From the NCBI GenBank assembly GCA_003427395.1, contig BFEA01000066.1, positions 1,986,432-2,022,769 of the forward strand: 36,338 bases of DNA, in the 5' to 3' direction. Of this stretch, positions 1 to 11,227 are shown one piece after another. This stretch comes from Chara braunii (lineage: Eukaryota > Streptophyta > Charophyceae > Charales > Characeae). Every line of letters starts with the position of its first letter. Position 1 is the stretch's first letter. The position numbers and the translations under genes are program-made. A model generated the notes under the pieces. The model searched no databases. It was not told the origin of the DNA and saw nothing but the letters and a program-made list of their open reading frames with translations.

Positions 1-68
<68 letters not shown>
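1..68. repeat. (TC)n microsatellite, cut by window edge
   Basis: Uninterrupted TC dinucleotides from the first base, so the full length is unknown. Confidence 0.97.
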
Positions 69-70
<2 letters not shown>

Positions 71-72
71 GA

Positions 73-247
73 CCAGTAAGAGTGCTAATGGCAATCCACA
101 CACACAACCAACGACTGTTTCACACTTCTTCAAGTTGCTCGATCGCCAAGCAGATCAGAAACCAATATCAAGGACCTGTAAGAGTGCTATTGGCAATCGG
201 CGCAGAGAGTCAACGACTGTTTGGCACTTCCTTAAGGTGTTTTGTCG
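73..247. repeat. Imperfect direct duplication, offset 102 bases
   Basis: Bases 73..145 recur at 175..247. Both copies share GTAAGAGTGCT, GGCAATC and CAACGACTGTTT. The roughly 29 bases between the copies are not repeated. No coding signal was seen. Confidence 0.8.
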
Positions 248-519
248 AACACTGATAACTACGGATTGATTCGATGTTTAACTGTTATCTGTCAATCCAA
301 GAAGGATGCCCTTCCAGGAAGGAAAATGGTGGACACACCCGTTGCAGGGGTACTGACGGGTTGTGGGTTCAACTTGCCAATTGTTGTGCACCAGGTTGGG
401 TGTTCCGCCCGACCCAGTCAACGGGTTCAGTCCATGAACTTGCAAGGTGTCGGGCGCCAGACCCCCTGACCTTTTATGGAACACAGGGACCACATAGTAC
501 GGTAACCCAAAAAATTATC

Positions 520-670
520 GTACAGATAGCCCTGCCCTTTTATATTGTGTGGCGTGTGTCACAGTGATTGTCGTTCTTTACATCTAGCCAGGACATCATT
601 GTCAAGATGTCGTACAAAGAGCCCCTGCCGTTTTATGTTGTGCGGTGTCGTTCCTCGTACCTAGCCAGGA
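520..670. repeat. Degenerate direct duplication of about 60-74 bases
   Basis: Bases 520..593 and 611..670 share CGTACA, AGCCC-TGCC, TTTTAT-TTGTG, GTCGTTC and CTAGCCAGGA in the same order. The second copy is shorter because of internal deletions. Confidence 0.7.
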
Positions 671-3480
671 AAGGACGCGAACCCATTTTATACACTTAGG
701 TGTTAATCCGCATTTCATAACGACTGTTCATGTACGAAGGGCTCAAAACACCCCACCACAACATTTACCGCATCAACACCTCATATATTGACCATTTATC
801 CTCACTTAAAGTGCCGCATAATGCCCTATTAGCCCATGTACAGAGTATTCATTCACATTCGAAATCGTTCAATTTTTTATAAAAGTTCATTTTTTATGAA
901 ATGTGTTTTTTTTTTTTTTTGAAATTCGAATAAATCAGATGTGTGTTCTATTCGAATACAACTCGTACGCGGTCTATTGGAAGTGCCCTTCTATTTGAGA
1001 AATTTGAACCCACTACGTCTCAATTTTTAAATGTTCAACTCAAGGACCTCGGCCTCCTCAACCTCTTACCGGCAGCTACCGGTCTTCCACAAGCAACAAT
1101 TGTCGATTCCCGATGAATTGGCCCCCCACCAAATTCATCATTCCTCCAATTTCTATTAGGACATGAATGGGCAATCAGTACGACCAAAAGATGAAAATTT
1201 GATTTGGCCGTATAAAACGCAGCCCGTTGCTTTTTGGCCATGTGCAAACAGCGTGAAGGTGCCACTTACTGGGATTCTTCCATTCAGGTCGTCTATCTCC
1301 TTACTCCCAAGTCTAGCTGATTGAGACCTCACTACAGCAACTTTGAGGGTTGCTCACAACTCTGTTGATCTTTTGCGGTCAGACTATTATTGGTCACTGA
1401 AGGAGGTTGTGTTTTAAGCAAAGTAGCAATATGAGTCCAACTACGGAATGAAAGTGGTTGTGACTACCTATAAGTAATTGGCCAAGCACTCTTATGGTCC
1501 TAATATGCTCGCGGCACGTCGGCAGCACTATTGTGAGGGAAGATGTTGTGTGTCTCTTGCGTCACAGTAGGGGCAGTTTTTTGTGTGTGATCTGGCGGTG
1601 GTGTTGCGGGGCAGCCATGGTACCGGGTTTGACGGCGCAGCAAGCAATGGTTCGCATATTTTTGTGGTGCGCGACGGTTATGGCGGATCTCAGTGTAGCC
1701 TAGAGGTTGGGCAAGCGCTGGTGCGTGGTTGGGACTGTGCGGCAGTGGTGCGTGGGTCGACGACATGCAAAAAGTGCAGAGCGGTTGCATGCGGCGAAGT
1801 AATTGTGGGGCTTGCGGCACCTGTGGGTTTCACCGGGGGCCACCTTTATTTTTTTTGCGGCGCGCAGTGCAAGCGGTTTTGATTTTTGAACCACCTAGTA
1901 TTGCGGCGATGGTATGGGGCTGCATTGAGACCATCTGGGACCATTTTGGGACTAGGTGGGACTGATTGTTGAGATCAGGGCCGGCATGTTGGTGTGGCTA
2001 TTGTGAGCGGACATGGTGATGGGAGACGGTGTGGACTTGCGGTTGGTTAGGAGGTATCCTTGGTGGTGAAGGTGCAGTGAGGACTGTGTTGGGACTGTCC
2101 GGGATGTTGGGACGACGTGGGTTTGGATCATGGGAGCACCCTCTTTGAGGGTTATCTCATTCAGTTATCCTAGTGGACCCAACCTTGGTGTGATCACGCA
2201 TTTGGAGAAAGGTCACAACTTATGAGTCGTGTGCCACATATTTTTCTACGGCGGTCATTTTCTTCTGATTGAAATATTACCCGGCATTCTTGAGTGGGCC
2301 GGACCAAACTTCGCTCAAGGTTAGTAGAATGACTCAGATTTCTCTTTACACCTGTGTGAACCCACACTTGGCTTGACCCTGTTCAATCGAATGTTCATTG
2401 AAATGGCAGAGGAGATGTGTGTTTGCATGTGAATGGTGAGGTCTGACTTGAGTATGTGATTGTATGGTTTTCTTTTGAATTTGTTTTTTTTGCCTGTTAT
2501 GCAGGTAGGTAGAAGGATGCTTGCAAAGGAGATTGATTATGCCTATTTGAGAGAAGGGAAAATGATTGTCTTCTCTTTACTTCTCACCTACCAGGATGTC
2601 AATAAGGACTTGTTGTTCTGAAAAAGGTTAATTCAGTGCGTGTCATACAATGAATCTGATTCAAATAAAGCAGATAAGGTCAAACGGATTCAGTCTTTTC
2701 CTAAGGATTGACTTTTTCTATCTCGAACGACCTTATCTACCTATACCTGTCCAAATGATTCTCATTATTTTCCTTTCCTGACTTTTTTTCGTCTAAAGTT
2801 ACCCTGGACTTAGGAGAAATGAAGAATATATGAAAGTTAGTTGCAGTGGACACATCTTCTATCTCTAGGAAGCATCTGGGGCGGGGATTCGTTGCTTCAG
2901 GAGCCGACCCTGTTATCGACCCAGAGTGGACCGTTCCACGGGGGGGGGTACCTTGCCGATTCGGTGGAGGCAGCCCGACTTCTGAGATTCGAGTCTTGTG
3001 CTCGGGCGAGGAGGAGGAGTACCTGAGACCACTTTCTAGAGAGAGGGACATGATCTTCAAGCAATGCCCCTGATCAAGAATCATTCGCAAAACAATTTGT
3101 CATCCAAAAGATTGGAAACGGATGAAGATAGGTATGTGCGTTGAATCTTAGATCGGCGGTAGGCTGGAATGAAATACTTTGGCAACGTATCTCATCAAGT
3201 CAAGACCGAGGCAACCGACTACCTTATCGGTTGCATCTATATTATTATCGATAACCAACTTCTTGTTCGCGGTTGTATGATTGTTTTGTGATATTCGACC
3301 TGAGGCGATCGGATTGTTTTTGATCTTGTGTTGTTGAATGTATAAAATGATCGTTTGGATTCTCCCAGTTATTACTTTGGGTTGGATATATATTCGTATC
3401 AGCTACGGTCGATTTCTTTTGATATAACTATGTATGGTTGTTGCAACTTTTTTTTATTGTGTGTTAAAGGAACTAGGATT
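671..3480. other. No supportable gene; diverged intergenic or old transposon DNA
   Basis: Open frames here are short (at most 117 codons), overlap on both strands and lack recognisable domains. There is a T15 run at 906..920 and a G-rich, GC-rich stretch at about 1490..1965 that keeps frames open on both strands by composition. It may be the upstream part of the old LTR that ends at 3948, but I cannot align it convincingly to the other LTRs. Confidence 0.6.
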
Positions 3481-3504
3481 AATGTTGGGTTTCACACTTG
3501 GTTG

Positions 3505-3948
3505 AGACCGTCCTAGTCGACCGACGTTGCTTCATACCAAGGAGATCAGCGCCCTAGGAACGGACGACGCTCGGGTCCACTTGGCGTTAACCAAGCGTAT
3601 CTATACAACAGCGAATGAGCAAACGCCCTCGGCTGACCTACCTCTGCAATTACGTATAAAAACTTCCTCATGTGGGTCGTTAGCTCGGTAGGGATACGCC
3701 CCTAAGGGTGGTGACAGCCCCTTAGGGAAGGAAAGCTTATGCCCCGCGGGAACCTATCCTGTCGTAGGAGACCGCGGACTGTACGGTTGGCTCACCCGGC
3801 TAGAGCGGCAAAGGGACGACGCAACCATGGCCGTCTCGGCAGTCCGCAGGATTAGTTAGGCGTCGTTCCTAAGTTGTCTCTGTTTTTGCTTTCGTTTCAC
3901 TCCAGCGTGACATGGCCGGAAGGACGCTCGCCTTCACCAAAAAGGCGG
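3505..3948 (+). mobile_element. 3' end of an older related LTR, interrupted by the giant element
   Basis: This segment carries the same ordered blocks as the 3' ends of the other LTRs: GCAAACGCCCTCGGC followed by CCTACCTCTGC, AGCTCGG-AGGGATACG at 3681..3700, AAGGG-GGTGACA, CCTGTCGTAGG at 3758..3768, and CCAGCGTGACA near 3903..3913. It is clearly diverged from 10790..11207. It stops before any terminal GACA, exactly where the giant LTR begins at 3949, as expected if that element inserted into it. Its own 5' part would lie to the left. Confidence 0.72.
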
Positions 3949-3955
3949 TGTCGTA

Positions 3956-3981
3956 CCAAATACCCTTACAAAGGTATTTGG
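3956..3981 (+). promoter_or_regulatory. Terminal hairpin at the LTR start
   Basis: CCAAATACCCTT and AAAGGTATTTGG face each other across a two-base AC centre, seven bases inside the LTR edge. The equivalent in the 3' LTR (16364..16389) has a 12-pair stem that includes one G-T wobble. The stem is retained although the two copies differ in it. Its role is unknown. Confidence 0.6.
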
Positions 3982-6109
3982 GGTGTTTTCTGCAAGTCAC
4001 ACTAGTGTAGCCTCGTCCGTCTGAAGGCGCGCGCGAGGGAGGAAGCCTTGGTCCTCGACTAGGCAAGCTATGAGTGCGGGGTACTGACGGCAAGGCATGA
4101 CCATGTGCGGCCTGGGTATGTGTGGCGTCGCGGGCAAGAGGGGTGCGCGGCCTTTGGCCCGTTACCCCTTTGTGTTCCCCTGCGTCGATTTTTATTGATT
4201 ATTCGGTTTATTATTTTTTTTTTTTTTCACGCCCGCATTTGATGGTAATCGGTTATGAGGCCGACGCCGGGTACGATGGCTGATACGGCAGCCGGAGACT
4301 TTTGGTAGGCCCATCGAGACTCCGGCGTGATTGGGGCGTTGACAAAATCAGACCCGCGTCGGAGCACAAACCGAAGAGGTCAACGTGCGTGAGAGCGGTG
4401 GGGTTCGTTAGTCGTGGCTTCTCTTGCCTCCCAAATTTAAGAGTGTCGACAACCTAAAGCAGAAGGGAATTGGAAAGCAGTTTGAGCAGACTTGTGGGGC
4501 TGCGGCACGAAGGGGAAGGGATCGCTAAGGGGGGCACTGTCCGCCAACCATGATCGCTGTGAGGAGGTTTGAGTGTGAGCGTGCCGGTGGAACCCGGAAG
4601 ATGGTGAACTATGCCTGAGCAGAGCAGGGCCAGAGGGCATCAGAGGAAGGCCGCCATAGTACTGGTTGTGTGGCCCCAACCGTTCCTCGTGGGTGTTCAA
4701 ATGGGACCCGTCTCTGCTCCGAGCCTCAGTCTTCGTGTTTGATATTTGTTGCTACTACCAAGATCTGCACCGGGACCTGCTGCACGCAGCCCACGTTACA
4801 GCAGGCCCTGGGCCCTACCACGGGACGCAACACTGGAGCGGCGCGTTGTAGCACCGCCGGCCAGGGGGTCAGCCGGTGGCATTGGGGCCGAGCTTCTTTG
4901 ATGGGCCAGTCACGGCTCCTCCTCCCCCCCCCCCCGGCTTCCTCCCCCTATGAGCATTGGTAGCCTCTGCTCAATGCCGATCAAGAAGGGAGGGGGCTGA
5001 GCGAACCAGCTAGTAGCTGGCTCCCCTCCCAAACTTATTTCAGGGATAGCCGGGGTGCTGTGAGCCGGCTGCGCCGACCGGTGGGATGCGGTAGCGTAGT
5101 AAGCCGTGGGCTGTTAGGCTGCGCTAGGCAGGAGAGAACGCAGTGGGAGCGGGCGCTAAGGTAGAGAAAGAGAGAGGTAATGAGAGAACCGAGACAGCGG
5201 AGTAAGCAGGCGCTGAGACTGTGGAACGAGACAGTGAAGTGAAAGTGAATGAATCGGGACGGGATACTGCTCCGGGTGCATTCAAAGGTGTAGAACGTTG
5301 GTTATGGGAGATGAGAAAACGAGCGCCCTGATCGATTCTTGATGGAGTCAGGCAGGGAGAGATGGTAGATAGGGGTTTGTAGGTAAGGCGAACAGGAATA
5401 TGAGGTCAGTTTTGGTAGAAAGTGAGAAGACTGAGAGTTAATAGAGAAAAGAGCCGCGCGGGGCTATGGAGGAAGCGAAAACGAAGGGGGGGGGAAACGG
5501 CTTTTCTCGCTCGTTAATGGGCGGATTTGGGTGAGGGAGGATTCAAAACGGAGGTTTTCAGGGATTGCGAACCCGATTTTGAAGTTAGAATTGGCAGAGA
5601 ATTAGTAGAAATGAGGTTAGTCGGGAAAGTGGCTGCGAGGAGTTATGGAGGGAAAACGAAGAAGAAAGAAATGGAAAAATGCATATCTCGCCCGTTTCCT
5701 GACGAAATCGGGCGAGGAAGGATGCTGAACGGGGTTTTGGGGGCGCTGCGAGTCTAATGGCAGTGTCAGTTTTGTCTATAGATTAGTGGTTTGGCTGGGG
5801 TTGACACTACAAGCTGCGCCCAAGAATTAGATTTGAGCTTGTCAATGTATCTGCTCATGCCTTAGGGGCAGATTCACTCGTTTTTTTTGGAGTACAACTC
5901 AGAGCCATTGCCGGCTCAATAGGTGCTCATTATCGCCGAATGTTTTCGGTAGTCATAGCAGCACGCTCGCCGCCAATCGATGGCGGTGTTTAGCCGTGGG
6001 TTCGTCGCTGCGGCTTCAGTTCTTTGGCTTGTTGGGACCTGGCCATGCTGGTTGTCTGGTACATAAGTATGCTTCTAGGCGGAGTAGCGAGCTACGGGCG
6101 ACGGCTGAG

Positions 6110-6112
<3 letters not shown>
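3982..6112 (+). other. LTR interior without a supportable gene
   Basis: Several short frames are open in both LTR copies, for example minus-strand 4437..4700, matched by 16845..17108 (87 codons), and plus-strand 5527..5757, which is broken by a frameshift in the 3' copy (18095..). The minus-strand frame and overlapping plus-strand frames survive together, which fits recent duplication better than coding. Sequence near 4229 (CACGCCCGCATTTG) looks like the start of a typical plant gypsy LTR but is internal in both copies. A C run lies near 4925..4935. Confidence 0.55.

Positions 6113-6183
<71 letters not shown>
6113..6183. repeat. (GA)n microsatellite in 5' LTR
   Basis: About 35 GA units. The 3' LTR copy has about 39 units at 18679..18757. 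GA/CT tracts in plant promoters can bind BBR/BPC-type factors; no such role is shown here. Confidence 0.95.
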
Positions 6184-6185
<2 letters not shown>

Positions 6186-6936
6186 TACCTGGCAAGCTAG
6201 TGATGCGGGGCAAACCGAAGGTCGAGCATTGAGCAGTCGAGCTATGAGCCGAACTGCGCAGAAGGCTGGGTCGGACTGCTGCGGTATGCGAGCCCCCGTT
6301 CCAGCTGAAATTTCATCTCAACCCCGCTGCGTGCATGGCTAAGCAGCAGCGTATATTTTCGTATTCGCGCGGAGGATCCGTACTCATAGCACGCTTGGTG
6401 AGGCAGCGGATGGCTTCGGGATGTGCATCACTTGTGATGTTAGGACGTAGCCCTCGATGTGTTATCATGGTCTTCGCCATCTTGGTGCTTGTCGCTGCGC
6501 ATGGCAACTCGTCTCCATCGTCCCAGCGGTAATCTTCCCGTCCCTGTATCCGCCCGGATTTCAGCAGGAGATTCATTACCATATTGCTCGTTTTTAAGCC
6601 TAGCAACGGTGGGGGGTGGCTGTTTGTCCTCCACGGTTAGCACAAGATTCGTTCTCGTTTTGCGTATTGGCAGGCTGCTCAGGTGGCTGCTCAGATGATG
6701 CCTGCACGGGGCTGTTGGATTGGAGGCATGAGTTTGAATATGGCCAGCGGACCGGGTGCGTTCGGGATATGGAGAATATAAGAGAAAAGAGGTTGGTCGC
6801 AGGTGCTCACCTGATGGATGGAGAGGAAGTTGTGAACGGTAGAGAGTGCGGGAGTAAGCGCGGGGGATTGGAAACGATGTTGTTGTTTGAGATTGTGACC
6901 TGAGTCCCCTTGCTGCTATAAGTGTTACTGTCTCGG

Positions 6937-7422
6937 ATGGGAGATTTTTGGGCGTTGTGGTCGCTGTCGTATTCCGCTGTGGTTGCTGCCGTAGTCCGCT
7001 GTGGTCGCTGCCCTATTCCACTGTGGTCGCTGCCGTATTCCGCTGTGGTTGATGACCGTATTCCACTGTGGTCGATGCCACATTCCGCTGTGGTTGCTGC
7101 CGTATTCCGCGGTGGTTGCTGCCGTATTCCACTGTGGGTGGAGCCCGGATTCTACTATGGGATAATGGGGAGTCTGAGAAACGGTCATTACTGGGAATGG
7201 AAGAGCCGACCAGTGGGTTGTTACGGTGAACAGTTAGTCTATTGCAGCGTACGCTGTGCTCTGTCGTGCGTTGATGCCGAGCTTGTTGTGCATCCTGCTG
7301 AACTACGGAACGCACTGTTTGGCCTACGAGGTGCCGTGTCTTTTGGGTGTTACGCCCGTAGGCTTGATTGTACGACGCTGAGGTTGAATTGCGTTTGGTA
7401 TCATGCATGGCTATGGGGCTGA
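6937..7422 (+). other. 161-codon open frame inside the LTR, probably not a gene
   Basis: The frame starts at the first ATG (6937) and ends at 7422. Its partner in the 3' LTR (19496..19981) has the same length. The first third is made by the 22-base minisatellite and reads as Trp-, Val- and Cys-rich peptide; the rest is unique and Cys-rich. I recognise no domain. Comparing the two translations by eye gives about 22 amino-acid differences in 161, roughly what neutral drift would produce at this nucleotide divergence. The unbroken frame is therefore probably chance plus recent common origin. Confidence 0.3.
6957..7133. repeat. 22-base minisatellite, 8 units (5' LTR)
   Basis: Units resemble GTGGTTGCTGCCGTATTCC followed by RCT. 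Seven units are 22 bases and one is 23. The 3' LTR has the same total length (177 bases) at 19516..19692, so the array has not expanded or contracted since insertion. Confidence 0.93.
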
Positions 7423-8298
7423 TTGCTGAGCACGGTTGCTGTGTGGGCCGGCAGTCTCCCTAGACTGCGCAGGAGGGTTGGTCCAGCTAACAAAGTGGAT
7501 TGTTGCTGCAAAGCTGGAGAGTTGCCAGGGAGTCAACGAGTGGCAGCTTGACTGCAGTTGGCTGGTTAAACTGCGTTTTGTTGTGTGTCGTTACGCATCG
7601 CCGGCATTCTATTAAAGTAAGAGCGATGTGACGCTGCTGTTTTGAGGTCGAGATAGAGGGATTTAGTGGCACAATGATGCTTGTGAAGGGAGCTACTGCT
7701 GCGGCTTGAAGCTTCGCCAGGGAGAGTCAACAATGGGCAGTTTGAATTAGGATTGACCACGCCGCTGCATATTCCTAGCCATCATTGCGGGGCCCTCAGG
7801 CGCATCAAGGTAACAAGGTCCTCTCAAGCGAGTCTGAGTGCACCTCCCTTGGATCTGAGGGTCTCTAACTTACCTCTTTCTGCCCTTCTCACTCTAAGTC
7901 TAGTCTGTTGGTTACGAGAGGAAGGCGGCAGGCGGGGTTGCAACCTGTAGGACCGCATCAAGACTCTGTGGGGAGTCCACCCACCGATTGCGGGAGCTTC
8001 GCCGGGACCTAGGCGAGGTTTTGGAGGCAGGGAACCATCAGGTAAACCATCTCTATCTGTATGACCCCACTAATATCCCTATCTTACTTATCTCCCCTGT
8101 AGTTTCACTATCGCATGCATGCGTGTCCCTATGATTTTTGCTTTCTCTTCAAGACTTAACCAGACTAGAGGAAAGGAATGTATGAGAGTGAAGCTTAAGT
8201 TTCATATTTATCTTAATTGAAAGCAGACTAAGGAATGAATTGGGGAAGGTGGGAGGAAGGCAGACTGCATACGTTTGACTGAGTCAACCAAGGACTGG

Positions 8299-8645
8299 GC
8301 ATTGTTTCTAAGCTGAATGACCCAGAGTTGTGTTTATTTGGCTGTTTTCTGAAGGGTTCAGCGCTAAGCCATATCACTAAGAAGAGAAGGGAAACTACGA
8401 AGTATAATTAGAAATAGCCTGGACAAGCTGATCATTGTTTCCAAGCCGAATGGTTCAGTCCTCTGCCCATATTTTGTTTTTCTTTTGATAACAAAGTCAG
8501 AAAGTTATTGAACTTTGGATACTAGACAGTCTAGGGCGACTGGAATGGTCTAGTCATATGCCCAAAGAAGAGAGAAGAAGTTGTGCAACCTGTTTGTGTA
8601 TATCTGATAGCATGCTGGGCATTGTTTCCAAGTTGAATGGTATAG
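8299..8645 (+). repeat. Dispersed 27-base motif, 3 copies (5' LTR)
   Basis: CATTGTTTCYAAGYYGAATG recurs at 8299..8325, 8432..8458 and 8619..8645, spaced 133 and 187 bases apart, in otherwise different sequence. The 3' LTR carries six copies. The conserved core within poorly matching flanks could be a repeated regulatory site or the relic of an old tandem array. Confidence 0.8.
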
Positions 8646-8884
8646 CACTTGTGTCATATGTAAGTTGGGTATAAGGGTTGAATCATCTGAAGATTCATGA
8701 ACTATCTTATGTGAAATAACTTGGGGTTGGTGAGAGTACTTACCTTTGTGGTTTGACCTACATGTGACTGAATACGACTACTACTTAGTCTGAGTTTCAG
8801 TTTGATAGGTAGTTGTTTTAATTGCTCGGCACATGCTAGAGCCATAGGAACTAGTTTCAATTCCTGCATTTTCTGGGGTAAGTT

Positions 8885-9560
8885 TATTTTTACTTAGGTC
8901 GATTTCTGCATTTTCTGGGATCATTTATTATACTTGCTCTTGTATAAATCTTCGGTAGTTACTTTCCCTACGGGAAGCGCTGCCGAAATTTTTACAAAAC
9001 CAAGGAGTTAGTCAGATTTTATCTTTTCAAAGTTCAGTTCGTCTGACTTTTAGATATGACTTAGTAAAAATCTGGAGAGTCTCCTTTTCTAAAAGAACTG
9101 CTGCCCAAATTTTTCCTAATTCAGGGAGTTAGATAAAATTGGACCTTGAGAAGTCGAAATCAGTTTTAGATTCTGAACTTGGCTTTGTATAAATTTTGGT
9201 AAGCTACTTTCTCTACGAGAAGCGCTGCCGAAATTTTCTACAAATCCAAAGAGTTAGTCAAAATTTGACTTTTTCAAAAGTTCAACTTGTTTGATTTTGA
9301 TATATGGCTTAGTAATAATCTGGAAAGTCTCCCTTTCTAAAGGGAGTGCTGCCGTGATTTTTGCTAATTCAGGGAGTTAGGCAAAATTTGACTTTGAAAG
9401 GTTGAAGATTATTTCTGTTTTCATAATTAGGCTGATATAAATTCTAGAAAGACACTCTTCCTACGGGAAGCGCTGCCGAAATTTTCCTAGCTTAGAGGAG
9501 ATAGATTATATTTTGACGGGTGGCGATTCTGATAAGTCCACTCTTTATAGGGGAGATTTT
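8885..9560 (+). repeat. 247-base dimeric array with alternating stem-loops (5' LTR)
   Basis: Two half-unit types alternate. Type 1 has CCCTACGGGAAGCGCTGCC followed by GAAATTT (near 8964, 9209 and 9457). Type 2 has CTCCTTTCTAAAGGGAG-like hairpins (near 9084 and 9329). Like types are 247-248 bases apart. Each half also shares a GGAGTTAG--AAATTTGACTTT block. The stem at 9329..9346 pairs 8 bases. A degenerate sixth element lies at 9541..9555. Confidence 0.85.
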
Positions 9561-10340
9561 GCCATAAGTCTACCTTTCCTTGGGCACTGGCTTAGGGGTA
9601 GTCCTAGACTCGGCTATCAGAAGAGTCTTGAGTGACAACGTGTTAGAGACATTTGATCTCCATGTATTGACAATTTAGCTTGGGCATTGACCTGTCTTAT
9701 CATACAGACCTTCTTTGGACATTCGATTCAGAATTTTGACTAATTACAGTTTGATCCTACGAGGATCATCTTCTGTTATCATTGATGACAGGTCGATTGG
9801 TTGATCGCCGACTTGTCGGCTCGCGACAAAACTTGCTTACACTTGTACCTCAACTTGACTGCCTTAGCCCTGTGATTTGATATGTTTCTTTGAGGGTTTT
9901 AACCAAACTTCTTTTAAATGACCATTATAAAGAATTTATGAGATTTATAGAAAAGATGAACTATGACTGGGGCTTGAGTGTGTGAGGCGTGGTGTGAGTT
10001 ACAGGGAAAAGTAAAGTGGACCACATTGGTTTTATGCAGGTTAGTATTTTTGGAGCTTGGTATATGGGTCATACTTTGGAGGCAGTGAGAATGACAATCG
10101 CGTGACGCACGATCTGCATACCTGATGGGTTTATGTTTCCTCCTTCTTTTGTTGTTAACTTGAGTCCTGATTTGATGTATGAGTGTTGGGGGATTTATTT
10201 ATTTATTGGGTGATTTTGCTTGTTAATTTTTATAGTTTGACGTTATAATCCGTGACAGTTGTCAAAGGCAAACCCCTTGACTTCTTTTCAGACCCTGGAT
10301 GATGGAGCTGGTCTCCAGGGCAAAAAGAGACGAGTGCCAC

Positions 10341-10358
10341 CACAGGTATGAACCTGTG
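10341..10358 (+). promoter_or_regulatory. Perfect 7-pair hairpin in the LTR
   Basis: CACAGGT and ACCTGTG flank the loop ATGA. It is unchanged in the 3' LTR at 23225..23242. It sits in a short structured stretch with further GGGTG/CACCC complementarity up to about 10430. Confidence 0.55.
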
Positions 10359-10789
10359 TACCACCCACTCTCTGTAGGGTGCAAAAGAGGGTGTGGTTCT
10401 CAACCGCACTTGGCCGTTGTCCAGCGTCGAGAGATCATTCCCTCAAGGCGCATGTCAGCCGACATTTGAGTGTCGAGCGCGACCCTCGAGATTAACGAGA
10501 ATCGCATGAGTATGGGTATTACATAGTACGCCATCATTTCGATCGCTTGCGCATGCTTCCATTGCGAGTCGATATGATTTAGCCTGCGTCAGAGCAGTTT
10601 TATACTAAGTCTCGCGCGCATCGCCTATCCGATTTCTGCGTCGGAGAGCTATGGGACGACTACTAAGGGACTACGATTGTTGTTGCGTTGTTTGTCCGCT
10701 GTTGTTTTGTATATGTATGTGTATATGTGTGTATTTTTATTTCTATGTTCTTCATAGTGGTGTACGTGTGGTATATGAGATGCGTCCTA

Positions 10790-11207
10790 GTCGACAGACG
10801 ACGAGTCACGTTTGAGACCTTAGGCCCCCAAGGCATTGATTCGCGTGCGGGTCCGATAGAGGCGTATTACCGCGCGTACCCCTTATGCTACAGCGTACGA
10901 TAAACGCCCTCGGCTGGTCCACCTTTGCGATTGCAATTGCTCAACTTTCGTAATGTGGACTGGTAGCTCGGCGGGGATACGCCNACCGAAGGGAGGTGAC
11001 AGCTCCCGTAAGGTGGAGGTAAGTCGTGCCTCGCGTAGGTCTTACCCTGTCGTAGGGGCTCGCGAGAGGTATGGCTGACGCACTCAGGCGGAGTGGCTTG
11101 CGGAAACTCGATGTATGTTCACGACGAGGATTTAGACCAACTCCTGCGTGACGCGGCCGGGAGGGTCCCGCGCTGCCCCGTGCGGTGCCGGATCGATTCG
11201 CTCGACA
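10790..11207 (+). promoter_or_regulatory. Conserved LTR 3'-terminal domain
   Basis: Blocks shared with the LTR ends at 3505..3948, 23967.. and 35623..: AACGCCCTCGGC, AGCTCGGCGGGGATACG at 10964..10980, GGAGGTGACAGCTCCC, CCTGTCGTAGG at 11046..11056, and CTGCGTGACG at 11144..11153. It adjoins the primer-binding site, so it should include U5 and perhaps R. Conservation between LTRs whose other parts no longer align suggests a function in the RNA, such as polyadenylation, packaging or reverse-transcription initiation. Which of these is unknown. Confidence 0.65.
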
Positions 11208-11209
11208 GG

Positions 11210-11227
11210 TGGCGCCGTTGCCGGGGA
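11210..11227 (+). promoter_or_regulatory. Primer-binding site, tRNA-Asp type
   Basis: TGGCGCCGTTGCCGGGGA lies two bases after the LTR end (GACA then GG). It is the complement of the 3' end of plant tRNA-Asp including CCA, the primer type known from Athila-group Ty3/gypsy elements. This site fixes the 5' LTR end and the + orientation. Confidence 0.9.

Larger units (their letters stand above)
3949..11207 (+). mobile_element. 5' LTR of the giant element (7259 bases)
   Basis: Homology to the 3' LTR starts abruptly at TGTCGTACC here and TGTCATACC at 16357, and runs nearly collinearly to 11156, where the 3' LTR is interrupted. The 5' copy ends GCTCGACA. It contains a terminal hairpin, a GA microsatellite, a 22-base minisatellite, a recurring motif, a 247-base dimeric hairpin array and the terminal domain shared with other LTRs. 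Relative to the 3' copy it lacks about 300 bases near 8358, where the 3' copy has extra motif repeats. One ambiguous base lies at 10984. Confidence 0.87.

Noticed and set aside
1494-1965. Overlapping frames on both strands in the GC-rich block
   Set aside because: Several frames are open at once on both strands, as expected from composition; none has a domain or supported start.
6016-6232. Arg-Glu or Ser-Leu repeat proteins across the GA tract (also 18563..18901)
   Set aside because: Trivial translations of the (GA)n microsatellite.
6313-6606. 97-codon minus frame conserved in both LTRs (also 18872..19165), with a 65-codon plus frame opposite
   Set aside because: Both strands are equally conserved and amino-acid changes are frequent, so recent LTR duplication explains it. 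The hydrophobic run in the plus frame alone is not enough.
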